The notes under the pieces: model-generated | Told to the model about the DNA's origin: nothing | Database searches by the model: none | The model's input: the letters and a program-made list of their open reading frames with translations, nothing else | DNA from: Cryptomeria japonica | Lineage: Eukaryota; Streptophyta; Pinopsida; Cupressales; Cupressaceae | Assembly: GCF_030272615.1 (NCBI RefSeq) | Contig: NC_081412.1 | Location: 540,968,335-541,032,334 of the forward strand | DNA length: 64,000 nucleotides | Reading direction: 5' to 3' | Made by a program: the position numbers and the translations under genes | Shown: piece by piece, positions 47,081-58,660 of the stretch | Position numbering within the stretch: the stretch's first letter is position 1 | Layout of the letters: each line of letters begins with the position of its first letter

Positions 47081-49437
47081 GCAGGAGTTTTCTCTGATCT
47101 TTCTTCTTGTAAGAGTTCCTACATCCTTGTCTCCTATGATCTACTTTGGATCATGATTTAGCTTTACATACCTAGGAATGATCTTAGTTGTTTCCTCTTG
47201 CTTTTCTTCTTCATCCTCATCTTCATCAGCATCAACATCCACTAGTGTAGGAGCACTATTACTAGTGCTTGGCTGTTTTGCAACTGGTTCCCAGAAGGTT
47301 ACTACCGGTTCATCTCTTGCTTGCTCACTATCAGTTTCCTTAGATTTCTCAGAGGTTTAATCGACTCTAACATTGATGATTTCAATAATTCTTTGAGTCC
47401 TATTGTTGAAACATTTGAGAGCTTTGCTCTTTGTGGAATATCCTAGGAATATTCTCTCATCACATTTAGCATCAAAATTGCTTTGATCAACATAGTTCTA
47501 GCTACTTCAACCATAGTCCGATTGTTTCTCTCTGCTAGGCCATTCTGCTATGGAGTCTGGGGGGTAGACAGTTGCCTCTTGATGCCATTCTCTTCACAGT
47601 ATTGGTTGAATTCACCAGAAGTGAATTCTCTTCCTTGATCAGTTCTTAAGCACTTAATCCTCTTACTGCTTTCTTTTTCTACAAGTTCTCTGAAGGCTTT
47701 GAACTTTCCAAAAGCTTCAGATTTATCCTTCAAGAATGTGACCCACATCATTTTTGAGCAATCATCAGTAAGAATCATAAAGTACCTATCTCCCTGCACA
47801 CTCCTAGTTTTCATAGGACCACACAACTCATTATGCACATGATCAAGTAAATTGTCTACAATGAAAGGTTTACCTTTGAAGGTTGAGGAAGACATTTTCC
47901 CCAGTTGACACTCTCTGCACAAAGGATTTTCCGGTTTGCTTAGCATAGGAAATCCTATAACTACCTTGATCTTGCTGGCCGTCACAATATTGTCAAAGTT
48001 TACATGGCAGAGTCTCCTCTGCCATATCCAACTATCCTCAAACTTAGCCATAAGACATGTACTGACATTAGCATTTAACTGAAATAGGTTACCTTTGGTC
48101 TGCATACTGGTAGCCATCAGTTCACCATTCTTTCCTTTGATTTTGCACACTCCATTTTTGAATTCTAGAGTGAGTCCATTATCATTCAGTTAAGCAACAC
48201 TCAAAAGGTTGTACGTTAGACCTTCTACCCAATACACACTGTCAGCACTACTTCTTCCATTAAGAGAGATGGACCCTCTGCCTTTTACCATACATGGTGC
48301 ATCATTACCAAAATGAACCACACCACCATCATACTTTTCCAGAGATAGAAACTTACTCTGGTCACCAGTCATATGGTGAGAACAACCACTGTCAATAATC
48401 CACTCATTGGAATTATCAAAGCGGGAGACAAGAGCCTTCTTGTCTGACACATCTTCCTTGACTGCTACAAACATAATATCTTCATTTTCTTCATCTTCTG
48501 ATTCATCATCAGTGACACCTTCATCAACTGCTACAAAATAGTTTCTCGGGTTTCCTCCTTTTAACTTCTTGAACCTCTCCGGTTTATCCTTGTTGTCACC
48601 ATTAGGGTAGTTTATAGCAATATGTCCTATCTAGTTACAAGAAAAGCATTTCAAAGGAAGCTTACCTCTGTATTTACCGGTTCCCTTGGGAAGTCTCTTG
48701 GCAACAAGAACTTCAAATTCCATCAGGATCTCCTCATCATCCATTTCTCTACTTTGTCTTGGTTCACCACAGGTACTAGCTTCTTTGCCTTTTCTAGATG
48801 GTGCATCAGATGCTCTGAAGGTTGATTTAGTCTTTTGAATACTGCCATCATAATTATTTAGCTCATAAGCTATTAACTTTGCAATGATGGAGTCCAGGGA
48901 TACCTTTGTCTTTTCTACAAACCTCAACTCCTGAATAACATCAACCCTTATTGCATAGACCGGTAATAAGGATCTCAAAACTTTGCTAACAACAGTGGAA
49001 TCTTCCATTTTACCACCTACACTCTTGATATCTCCAACAACAGTTTTGATTCTTATTCCATATTGTTGAATGGTCTCTCCTTCAACCATTTGCATGTCTT
49101 CAAACTTTCCTCTAAGGCTTTCTTCCTTAGCTTGTTTCACATGCTCATCACTGCCATAGATATTCTCAAGGGCATCCCATACTTCTTTGGGATTCTCTTT
49201 GTCCTGAACATCAATAAACTCAATGTCAAATAAACTACTAATTAGGGCTTCCATGATTTACCCATTCTCCTGAATCTCTCTCTTTTGATCATCAGTGAGA
49301 GTTCTGGTAGGGATAACATAAGCATTCTCAACATAGCTCCAATGTTGAGCACCCATGCTTCTGATGTATATCTTCATTCTATCCTTCCATATTTTAAAGT
49401 TGTCTCTGTTGAACTTTGGACCTTCCCTCTTCATCAT
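47081..49437 (-). pseudogene. Copia C gag, protease and truncated integrase
   Basis: The gag starts MMKREGPKFNRDNFKIWKDR (49437) and, after a stop, continues at 49254-48631 with MEALISSLFDIEFIDVQDKE and ends in FSCN of the zinc knuckle. Protease is at 48474-48190 (WIIDSGCSHHMTGD). Integrase runs 48150-47548 with the zinc-binding part, DDCSKMMWVTFLK and TDQGREFTSGEFNQYCEENG. The first catalytic Asp of the usual HTDLCGP is replaced, giving HNELCGP. After GIKRQLSTPQTP a stop and an internal deletion remove most of the C-terminal half, and coding text resumes near 47370 with an acidic Ser-rich linker leading to RT. Confidence 0.88.
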
Positions 49438-49494
49438 TAGAGTATGATATTTTCCTGAAGCGGTTAAGATTAAAACACAGAGGACCTGGAGGAT

Positions 49495-49506
49495 TCTCTG
49501 ATACCA
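49495..49506 (-). other. Primer binding site of Copia C
   Basis: TGGTATCAGAGA in element orientation, two bases after the 5' LTR end; initiator tRNA-Met type. Confidence 0.88.
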
Positions 49507-49508
49507 AT

Positions 49509-51051
49509 TGATGAATCAATGATGAACAGTTAGTACCAAACCAGTACTAAGAGGGGGGGGGTGAATTATTATTGATAAAAAACACTTTTCCTTGAACCAG
49601 TTTGACTGATAACCCTGCTCTTTGACTGGCAAGCAATAACATCGGTCTAAACCAGATTACTACCGGTTAAGCACAGTGAAAGACATAAACCGATAACTCA
49701 TCTTTTAACACAATCTAACATCTTATATCCACTTCACCTATATGCATACACTAGTAATACTTCAACTAAAATGTAAAGACTTATTGGTTCAACATGCTTT
49801 ACCGCTTAATCAAAAAATAACAAAGCATCATATGAAAAGAATCACACATAACACACATATTTTTCACATGGAAACCCAACTGGGAAAAACCACGGCGGGG
49901 ATGAATCCCCACAAGCTATTCTTTGAACCCTTTTGAAGTTCATTTTGTTAGGAGCCTAGACCGGTTAAAGACTTTACAATAGGTTCTATTAGGAACTGAT
50001 CCTTCCAGGGATCACCCAGTTAAGGGATGGCTAACATACCCAGTTAAGGGTTAAACCCCATTAAAGGTTACCTTGTTAGAGGATTTTTAGAACTCAATGA
50101 TTTTGAGTCACCCTATTAAAGGATTTACAGCAAGCCAGTTAAGGCTACCCTGTTAAGGGATTTTCCAACTGTTGAAGTAGTTAGAGGTCAACAGGTATTA
50201 CAATGATCTAGTAACAACACTCAATGCCAATACAGATCTGCTTCAGTTCCTTCCTTCTACACTCACACTCTGCAGGTATCTATTCTCATATCCGGTCTAG
50301 CAAGAATCACATATATTTGCACTTAGATACACACACAACATTTGCCAACAACCTCAAGATGAAAAACAACATCGAACTTATAGGAAACAGATAGGTCGGT
50401 AGCATAAACCCTAAACCCTAAACGTTTAGGTTGAGCGATTCAGTTGGTTCAATCCTGACCATTGAACACTTTGCTTTGAATACAACGGTCTTGAACAGAT
50501 CTCAAGACGTTCTCCATCATTCGGTCTTCACTGCATCTTAGAGGCTGATAACCCATCACACGTTCTCCACCGTTTACAGAGACTTCGCACATTCTTGAGG
50601 TAGATAGGATCAATCTCCTTCATGCAAGATCCTTCACACGCATAGAGCTGACGTGGCAACACAATCTTTTCTTCATTACAATGCTAGCATATCACACAAT
50701 GTCATCGGTTGAATCACATAGGCATATAACACTTCAACCGGAAACCCCAAGGCTAAGACTACCAACCGGTAGTCATACCATATAAAACCTTGATACAAAA
50801 CATTCCATATATCGGTTCACATTCCAACATACTGGTTCACTTGGACAAACATACCGCTTCACTTTTTCACATATACCGGTTCACATTTCAACATACCGGT
50901 TCACTTGGACAAACATACCGCTTCACTTTTTCACATATACCGGTTCTCTTGCAAGTGCTTACTTCAATATACCAGTTCACTCTTCATCATATTGACATCA
51001 ATGACAACATACAATATCATCATGTCAACATACTCTGCACATATGCCAACA
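49509..51051 (-). repeat. 5' LTR of Copia C
   Basis: 1,543 bases, partner of 43746-45287. It has the same G-run (49552-49560), LTR core (49879-49898) and 63-base tandem repeat (50810-50945, about two copies, closer to each other here than in the 3' LTR). Confidence 0.92.
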
Positions 51052-51359
51052 TTATAAGGCAATTTATCAAGTATATATAGCCACAAGGCTATGATTGTTT
51101 GTTACAATTAAAACCAAAGTAAAAAAAATGATTCATTCTCCCTGAGAGTCAAAGAAGTTATCCCTATAACTGAAAAGCAACTACTAAACAAGAAAAGTGA
51201 CATAATCCGTGATAAACAACTATGTGTTCAAGCTCCGACAGTTGACGCGGCCTCCACCTATTTCTCCTGAGGCGAAGGAGTGCTATGGATATTGCACCAT
51301 TCAAAATGAGTTGTAGAGAAGTTGAGGATAAGATGATAATGGGGAAGACTAATATGAAG
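51052..51359. other. Old-layer sequence between Copia C and ORF X
   Basis: No gene is seen. The minus strand downstream of ORF X reads as non-coding, with a GC-richer patch at 51230-51300 (TTGACGCGGCCTCC). It could be the 3' leader or LTR of the old Gypsy-like element, but no boundary can be proven. Confidence 0.4.
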
Positions 51360-53208
51360 TATTCACTACTTCCAGACCTCCTTCTTCTTGCTCACCTGTA
51401 CAAATTTTCCCTTATGTGTCTCGAGATAATCAAAGAAAACAACTAGCATAGATTCAATTCGTGCAATTTTCGAGAAATCTTCTATTATTAAGGATTTTTC
51501 TTCCTGGATTTGTTGAACTCGATCCTTGAAGGCTTGAATCATATTAGCTGAATCTTCTAGTGTCTGCCTACCATCTTTTAGGAGTTTAATATCTATGCAC
51601 TTCATATCTTTCTGCATAATATCAATCAGTTCTTTTAACTCCTTCAAAAGTTTGTTTGATTCTTCATGCCCCTATTCAATAATTGAGTTCCTCCATTTAA
51701 TCTTTTTTTTACATACAAAAAGCACATTGTCATCTAGACCATGCACTGGTTTTTTTGCTAGGAAGTTCATGACTCCATACCTTTGGGTATCTCTCATTTT
51801 TTTCAGCACAACTACCCATTTGCTTTTCTATTTTTCCCAGGCGATTATTTCTGTTTCTAATTCCTTGCCCACAGACTGTGCACTTCCAAATACGTTAATC
51901 AAATCAGAGATCCAGCTTGTACCTTGATGAGAAATTGATTCCAGCCACTCACTAAAGATGTCTGCTACCATTCGATATCTCTGAACCTGTGCAATCAATT
52001 TCTGGTTCATTGGTGACTTTGGATCAAATGACAAAGGTATTTGGGAAAGTGGTTGTGGATTGGGATCTTGTATGGCATTGATGTACTTGTCCATCTGCAT
52101 TATAATCTATTTCATTTTATTTTTATCATTTTCATCCTTCCAAGTCCGAGTTAGAATTCTCTTGGTGGAGGTCTCCAGGTGTGTAGCATCAGTAGCTCAA
52201 GAGGTCACCCCTAAATCAATCTTCTCAATAACAAATTTTTTTTTAGTGATGGTATCAACATCTTTATCCATTGGGGGTCGAGCTATCTCTTCAATCCAAT
52301 GCCTTGTTTGATGATCCACATCTATCATTGCTTCAGTTTTAAGTCTCTTGGACTTTGACGCTCTCCCCAAACATTTACTGACTATATCTTCCATTGGAAT
52401 AGAGATTGAAATTACATTTCTTTTCTTGCTAAGTGAAGTACTTAACCATCTGGGGACATTAGATGTTTCTTTGGGTGGAGGTGATTGCTGGTTAGTGATA
52501 ACAACAACCATGGTGTTTACAAAATCTTAGCTTCTTGAGTTTCCTTTCCCTTGTCAGTAGCACCATCAGTGAGATTGTCTTGCATCTAGGCATCCATCAT
52601 CCCTTGAATTTATTCTTTAGAGTCCAAATCTACTACAAGTGGATTTTTAGGGAATTTCTGACTATTCTTCTTGCTACGGGATCATGTGACACGAATAGGG
52701 GAGGAACTCAAAGAAGATTCTCCTAAGTTTGCAATTTTAATTTTATCGGTCCTCTATTTTTCATTATCTGGAACATTAATAGAAATGTTAGAAGAGGGAA
52801 AAGATACTTGTGAAGTTTCATGATTTTGACCAACTTTTCTAATCTTAGGTGCAAAAATGGGTTGTTGTCCAAAACAATGATCCTTTAGTCATCTTTCAGT
52901 CCATCTAATAACATTGAAGGTTCTAGCTTGAATGTTGTCATCTCCTTTTCTATTCCAATCAAATTATGGAATAGGTTGACCCTGTATCTTCTCATTTAAC
53001 TTGGTATCAACAACTTCTTCACCCTCATCCTCTTGTACGTTAGAGACATTCATAGATAGACCCATCGTCATAATCTGTTGAACTGTGAACCTAGACCACA
53101 ATCTCTTTCTGACTTCAAATTCATCATTATAGTTCTCCTAGTAGTCTTCCAACTAAGGTTCATGACAAAAATCAATATCAACATTCAAGTTTTCTATGGA
53201 AAACCTTC
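51360..53208 (-). pseudogene. ORF 'X', 3' part: unknown retroelement-associated protein
   Basis: The minus strand below the Copia B insertion keeps coding-like text down to 51366. It begins RRFSIENLNVDIDFCHEP, passes through RLWSRFTVQQIMTMGLSMNV, and has open pieces at 52511-52197, 52100-51828 (IFSEWLESISHQGTSWISDL) and 51647-51366 (LKELIDIMQKDMKCIDIKLL, predicted coiled coil). Stops are mostly TAG or TAA where CAG or CAA would fit. The 5' part lies at 60129-61300. The function is not recognised and no enzyme motif was seen. Its place after a Gypsy integrase on the same strand is where Athila-type elements carry an extra ORF. Confidence 0.6.
53204..53208. repeat. Left target-site duplication of Copia B
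   Basis: CCTTC, identical to 60124-60128. Joining the two sides at this site restores continuous coding text of ORF X. Confidence 0.93.
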
Positions 53209-54674
53209 TGATAGTTCTGATACTAATTGTTAAGTACAGATGCCAAGCTAACAAGATGAGAGGGGGGGGGTGGGTGAATCATACAAACTTAATCTTCAAT
53301 ATATTCAACAGATTCAACCTCGGTAGCTTAAACAGATATATGTAATCAAAACTATAAAACATGCAACCTTAAGAACACATAATCATAACAACACTCATAA
53401 CACCAAATTTAACGTGGAAACCCAAATAGGGAAAAACCACTATGGGATTTCGGACCCACTAAGAAATATACTCTTCTAGAGTATGCCCGGTTAAAAGCAA
53501 ATCCAGTTAAAGATTACAAAAACATTGCTAGATGTGACCTGGTTAAGGGATTTCCCTCAGATCTATTAGGATCTTCACCTTGTTAGAGGTGACCTTGTTA
53601 AAGGGTTTCAAACACTCAATCAAAATGTCACCTTGCTAGAGGATTTACAAATAAGACTGTTAAGTTCACTCGGTTAAGAGATTTTCTGTCACTTACAAAT
53701 AAACAATAGTAATGAGTATGTCTGCAACTTTGCATCTATAAATGCTAAAGCAGATTCTTATTTGCTCAATACAATCTAGTCATAGGACTTATCTTGTCCC
53801 TCTACTAGGTTCCTTACTCTATTATTCAAATAGGTCTTCAAGTTTCTGTGCTTGGTAATCACTATGTAGCATCCCTGTGCTTACACTTGCCCACATACAT
53901 TGTTTATCAATAGTTCCTTATTTATAAACAATTTGCTAACCATTTAATCTCTTTGATCACATTTCCCATGACCAATCATAACCATCAGATCTTCAATCTT
54001 GGCCATGTTCAATGTATCCTTCGATCGGAAAATGTTTTACCTTGCCTTGGAACTTGCATATATTTCTTGGAACTTGTGCTAGGGTATTGCGGTTTAATCT
54101 GAGCTGTAGATCTTCCTGTCGATCTTCCATTGCCATAGATCCTTAACAAACTTCATACATGTTGTATCAATCATTTAATCATAACCAGCTCATTAGCTTC
54201 CATCATTAAATAATGCATGTATACATCCAATGCATTCTGTTATTACTCGGCTGCAATTGGGTAGACATTCCGCCTTCATTAACTGATAGCGATAACCTTA
54301 GGGTTTACTGACTAGGTTCCTTAGGTTTTACCGACTAGGTTCCTTGCTTAGTAACATAGTATAGTATTAACCTTACAAACAATAGCATATGTAGGATATC
54401 AAAACAATCTAAACAACATGATCTCATCATTGTCTAACTTGGTAATAGTTGCCCATTGAATAACTTATTCCTCCCCTTATTCATCACAAACATACTTCTT
54501 AAGATATGGAAACATCCTACTAAATCAGAAAATCAATTTCTTGACATCAATGACAAAATAATATTGTGAAGACAGTAAACATCCTTAATCAGTTATATCC
54601 ATAATTATCAACAACCTTCTCAATATCCTAATTGAAATGCCAACAATCTCTTATTGTTTGTTATAATGCCAACA
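53209..54674 (-). repeat. 3' LTR of Copia B
   Basis: 1,466 bases, near-identical to 58661-60123. It contains a G-run (53262-53269), the core AACCCAAATAGGGAAAAACC and several TTAAGGGATTT phrases. Its outer end has two TGTTGGCA starts 28 bases apart. Confidence 0.94.
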
Positions 54675-54687
54675 ATCTGCCCCTTTG
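54675..54687 (-). other. Polypurine tract of Copia B
   Basis: CAAAGGGGCAGAT in element orientation directly precedes TGTTGGCATTATAAC. Confidence 0.88.
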
Positions 54688-55050
54688 GTATTGATGGCAA
54701 AACCAATTGATTTGACCTAAAAAATTTGAATTCAGATTGTTGTGATTGTGATTCCTCAGATTGCTGAAATGCTCTCCCCCTGTCATTAGTCTTCTCCCCC
54801 ATACATTAGTCTTCTCCCCCTTTGACAACAATGCCAAAAGAAAACTAATACATAATTTCTTCCTATGTGAAGTAATTCCTTTGTTGTTCGGTATCAACTC
54901 AGTCTCGGTTAGAGCATTTTATCTTCAATTCTTGTTCCCTATTTTTGTTTCCTATGCACCTTTAGAAAACATCCTAAAGTGTGTAAATCAGCATCAACTC
55001 CTAAAAGATATTCTTTAGAGTCATCAAATTGATGCTTTCACCGAGCTCGG

Positions 55051-56637
55051 TCAGTGAGTAGAAGATAGGGGTAGGACCCCTAACTTACTTTTGAGATACT
55101 CAAAAGTGTCCCTTGGCAGTGGCTTGGTGAAAATATCTGCTATTTGTTCCTTTGAACTAACATACTCCAACACCACTTTCTTCTCTTGAGCTTCTTCTCT
55201 AAGATAATGATATTTGATAGAGATGTGCTTTGTCTTAGAGTGCATAACATGATTCTTTGAAATGTTAATGGCACTAGTATTATCATAGAATATAGTTACT
55301 TGCTCGGTAAATTTCTCATTTATACCTTCCAATAGTTGTTTGATCCATGCTATATTGGTACAATTTAATGCTGCAACAACATATTCAGCTTCTGCCATAG
55401 ACTGTGAAATACATCCTTGTTTCTTGCTAAGCCAAGTCACTAGTCTTTCTCCTAAAAAGAAAGCTCCACCACTTGTGCTTTTCCTATCATCTTTGTTGCC
55501 TGCCCAATCAGCATCAGTATAAACTTTTAAATCAAAGTCATTTCCTTTCTGATATAATAAGCCATAATCCTTAGTACCTTTCAAGTATCTAAAAATTCTC
55601 TTGATTGCTATCATGTGTATTTCCTTGGGATCTACAGAAAATCTTGCAACTATACCTACTACATGTGCAATGTCTAGCCTACTATGAACAACATATTTCA
55701 ACTTTCCAATCATAGATCAGTAAAGTGTCTCATCAACAGATGTAGATTCATCATTGTTTGATAGTTTACAGTTGGTAGTCATAGGAGTACTTATTGGTTT
55801 TGAATCCTCCATTCCAAATTTCTTCAAGATTTCCTTTATGTACTTGGATTGAGTAATAAAAATCTCATCTTTCATTAGCAGTATCTGTAGACCTATAAAA
55901 TAATTTATCTCACTGATTAATGACATCTCAAATTCTTTGCTCATTTCATTTCCAAAGTTCTTGCATAAAGAGTCATTTCCACAAAAGATAATATCATCAA
56001 CAAATATGGCTGAGATCAACATTCCATTTTCATCATTCTTCATGTACATATTGTTGTTTTCACTTGTCCTTATAAAACCAATCTTGATTAAATAAGAGTG
56101 CAATCTTTCATACCATGCTCTAGGTGCTTGTTTCAGACCATATAAAGCTTTGTTAAATTTACATACCTGATCTTTATTCTCTCCTTCAACAAATCCTTCA
56201 GGTTGTTAAATAAAAACTTCTTCTTCTAATATACCATTCAGAAATGCAGAGTTGACATCCATTTGATATACTTTGAAATTCTTGTAAGTAGCATATACCA
56301 ATAATGTTCTTACTCCTTCAAGTCTTGCCACAGGTGCAAAAGTCTCACCATAATCAATTCCCTCTTCTTGAGCATAACCTTTGCAAACTAGTCTTTCTTT
56401 ATTTCGAATGACCTCACCTTTTTCATTCAGCTTGTTTCTGAAAATCCACTTTGTACCGATTACATTTTTGTCCTTCGGTCTTGGGACCAGTGTCCATGTG
56501 TCATTCTTCTTGATTTGATCAATCTCTTCTGTCATAACATTTATCCAATCTTCACTATTAAATGCCTCTTTCACTATCCTTGGTTCAAATTCAGATATCA
56601 GACATGTGTTCTGTCTTAGTTTGTTTCTTGTCATCAT
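55051..56637 (-). pseudogene. Copia B reverse transcriptase and RNase H
   Basis: Pieces are 56637-56206 ([58 protein letters not shown]), 56103-55717 (IFVDDIIFCGNDSLCKNFGN, the polymerase active site) and 55713-55051 (YTDADWAGNKDDRKSTSGGA, SQSMAEAEYVVAALNCT, IADIFTKPLPRDTFEYL, the RNase H part). Only a stop near 56205 (TAA for CAA) and one near 55715 break it, so little has decayed. Confidence 0.92.
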
Positions 56638-57597
56638 TGGATCATCCTTATCTCCTATAATCTGACTTGATGCATGATTCCTTCTGACATACTTGGCTAA
56701 TACAGGCTCGGTAGGCTCTGTATGATCTTCTTCATCACTCGGTAACTAGACATTCTCTTCATTTCCTTCAACAGTTTTCTTGATAGGACTTCTCGGTTGA
56801 ATATATACAAATCCTTCATAATCTTTTGGTTCTTTGGAGTTTCCTTCATCATTTCTTTCTGCAAATTCATAAATTTTCACATTTGCACTTTCTACTATTT
56901 TGTTAGAGGATTTGATTAGACATTTAAATGTTTTTCTTCTAGAAGAATAACCAAGAAATGTTCCTTCTTCACTTTTCTGATCAAACTTACCATTTCTGTC
57001 ATCTTTGTGAACATAGCATCTACTTCCAAAGATTTTAAAATAACTTACATTAGGTTTCTTGTCATACCAGATTTCATATGGTGTCTTCAAGGTTCCTTTC
57101 TTCAGTTGTACTCGGTTCAGGGTGTAAACTGCAGTGCTAATTGCTTCTCTCCAAAATGCTTGAGGTACCTTCTTTTCTATCATCAAGGTTCTTGCACAAT
57201 CCACAATTGATCTATTTCTTCTCTCGGCTATCCCATTTTGTTGGGGTGTTCTCGGTGCAGATACTTGCCTATTTATACCATGATCATTGCAGTATAAGTT
57301 AAATTCATCAGAAGTGAACTCACCTCCTCTATCAGATCTAAGACATTTCAGTTGTCTTCCAGTTTCATTTTCAATTCTTGCCTTGTACCATTTAAAAATT
57401 TGAAAAGCTTCTGATTTTTCTTTTAAAAAAATTACTGACATCATCCTTGAGTAATCATCCACAAATAATATGAAGTACTTATCACCATAATAACTCTGAA
57501 CTTTCATAGGACCACAAAGATCAGTGTGCACAAGATCTAAAATTCCCATAGAAGTGTAGGACTTACTTGTAAAGCTTGATCTTGTCATCTTGCCCAT
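56638..57597 (-). pseudogene. Copia B integrase
   Basis: A clean frame of 283 codons at 57597-56746. The core shows VHTDLCGPMKVQSYYGDKYF, VDDYSRMMSVIFLKEKSEAF, LRSDRGGEFTSDEFNLYCND and the Glu in NGIAERRNRS, so the Asp-Asp-Glu triad is complete. The C-terminal part has KTPYEIWYDKKPNVSYFKIF and KCLIKSSNKIVESANVKIYE, usual for Copia. The zinc-binding N-terminus lies upstream (57600-57860) behind a stop. The enzyme would insert element DNA into the genome. Confidence 0.92.
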
Positions 57598-57867
57598 CTA
57601 GCATCCTCGACATATAACATTCTCAGGTTTCTCAAGACTCGGTAGACCTCTTACTCGGTGCTTCTTGCTTATTTTGATTAGATTATCAAAATCTACATGA
57701 CAAAATATTTTATGCCATAACCAAGTATCATCTATCTTTGCATATAGACACTTATTCCGAGTTGAGTCAAGGTGAAATGTGTTACCTTTTGTTTGTGTCC
57801 CGGTAGCTACTAACTTCCCATTCTTGTCATGAACTTTGACAATTCCTTTCTGAAACTCTATTCGGTA

Positions 57868-58595
57868 TCATGTATTGTTTAGCTGTGCTACACTCAACAA
57901 ATTGTGTTTCAAACCTTCAACCCAATAAACATCATTACATTTAGCATTGTCAAGAAGTGTTATAGATCCTTTACCTCTCACTAGACATGGTGCATCATTA
58001 CCAAATCTTACATAACCTCCACCATAATCTTCTAACATAACAAACTTGTGTTTATCACCTATCATGTGATGTGAACATCCACTATCTATGATCCAAGAAT
58101 CATTTATGTGAGATATTAAAGCTTTTTCTTTGTAACTTTCTTCATCTGATCCATCTTTGATAGTCACATAAACAACTTCCTCTATATTAGTTTCATCTGA
58201 TTTATCATCATTAGATTCCTCATCAGCTATTAGACATGTCTTTTTATCTCTTCTTCTGAAGTCTTGGTGTCCTCTTAGACTGTCCACTTTTTCGCTTTGA
58301 ACATGTTCATCACCACCATACACAGATATGAGCTTGTCCCACATTGCCTTGGTATCATTGCAGCCTTCTAGATCATTAAACTCTGAGTCAGTCAATGCAG
58401 ATGTTATTTCAATCATTGCTTGAATATGTTCTTGCTTTGCTTTATCTCTTCCATTCTCAATGGATAGGTGCTAGGTGTAATGAAATCATTCTCTAGATAA
58501 TATACAACATATTCTCCAACTCCTGATAGGTGCAACTTCATCCTTTTCTGCCATGTAGAGAAGCTCGACTTGTTCGGTGCATCCCTCTTATACAT
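57868..58595 (-). pseudogene. Copia B gag (internally deleted) and protease
   Basis: The gag starts MYKRDAPNKSSFSTWQKRMK (58595). After a frameshift at about 58415 the next frame gives ITSALTDSEFNDLEGCNDTK and AMWDKLISVYGGDEHVQSEK, and then SLRGHQDFRRRDKKTCLIAD, where the middle of gag and the zinc knuckle have been lost. Protease follows with WIIDSGCSHHMIGDKHKFVM. The zinc-knuckle loss would prevent normal RNA packaging. Confidence 0.88.
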
Positions 58596-58646
58596 CTTTG
58601 GATCTTTTCCTCAAGCACCTTTAAACTTTTTCTTGCGGAGTCCAAA

Positions 58647-58658
58647 GCTCTGATACCA
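58647..58658 (-). other. Primer binding site of Copia B
   Basis: TGGTATCAGAGC in element orientation, an unchanged initiator tRNA-Met site. Confidence 0.92.
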
Positions 58659-58660
58659 AT

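Larger units (their letters stand above)
43746..51051 (-). mobile_element. Copia LTR retrotransposon C
   Basis: Minus-strand element of 7,306 bases. The LTRs are 49509-51051 (5') and 43746-45287 (3'), starting TGTTGGCA and ending TTGATTCATCA. The target-site duplication TTATA is exact (43741-43745, 51052-51056). The primer site TGGTATCAGAGA lies at 49495-49506 and the purine tract CAAAGGGGGAGAT at 45288-45300. The LTRs are near-identical by eye, so this is one of the younger insertions. The coding region lacks the end of integrase. Confidence 0.93.
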
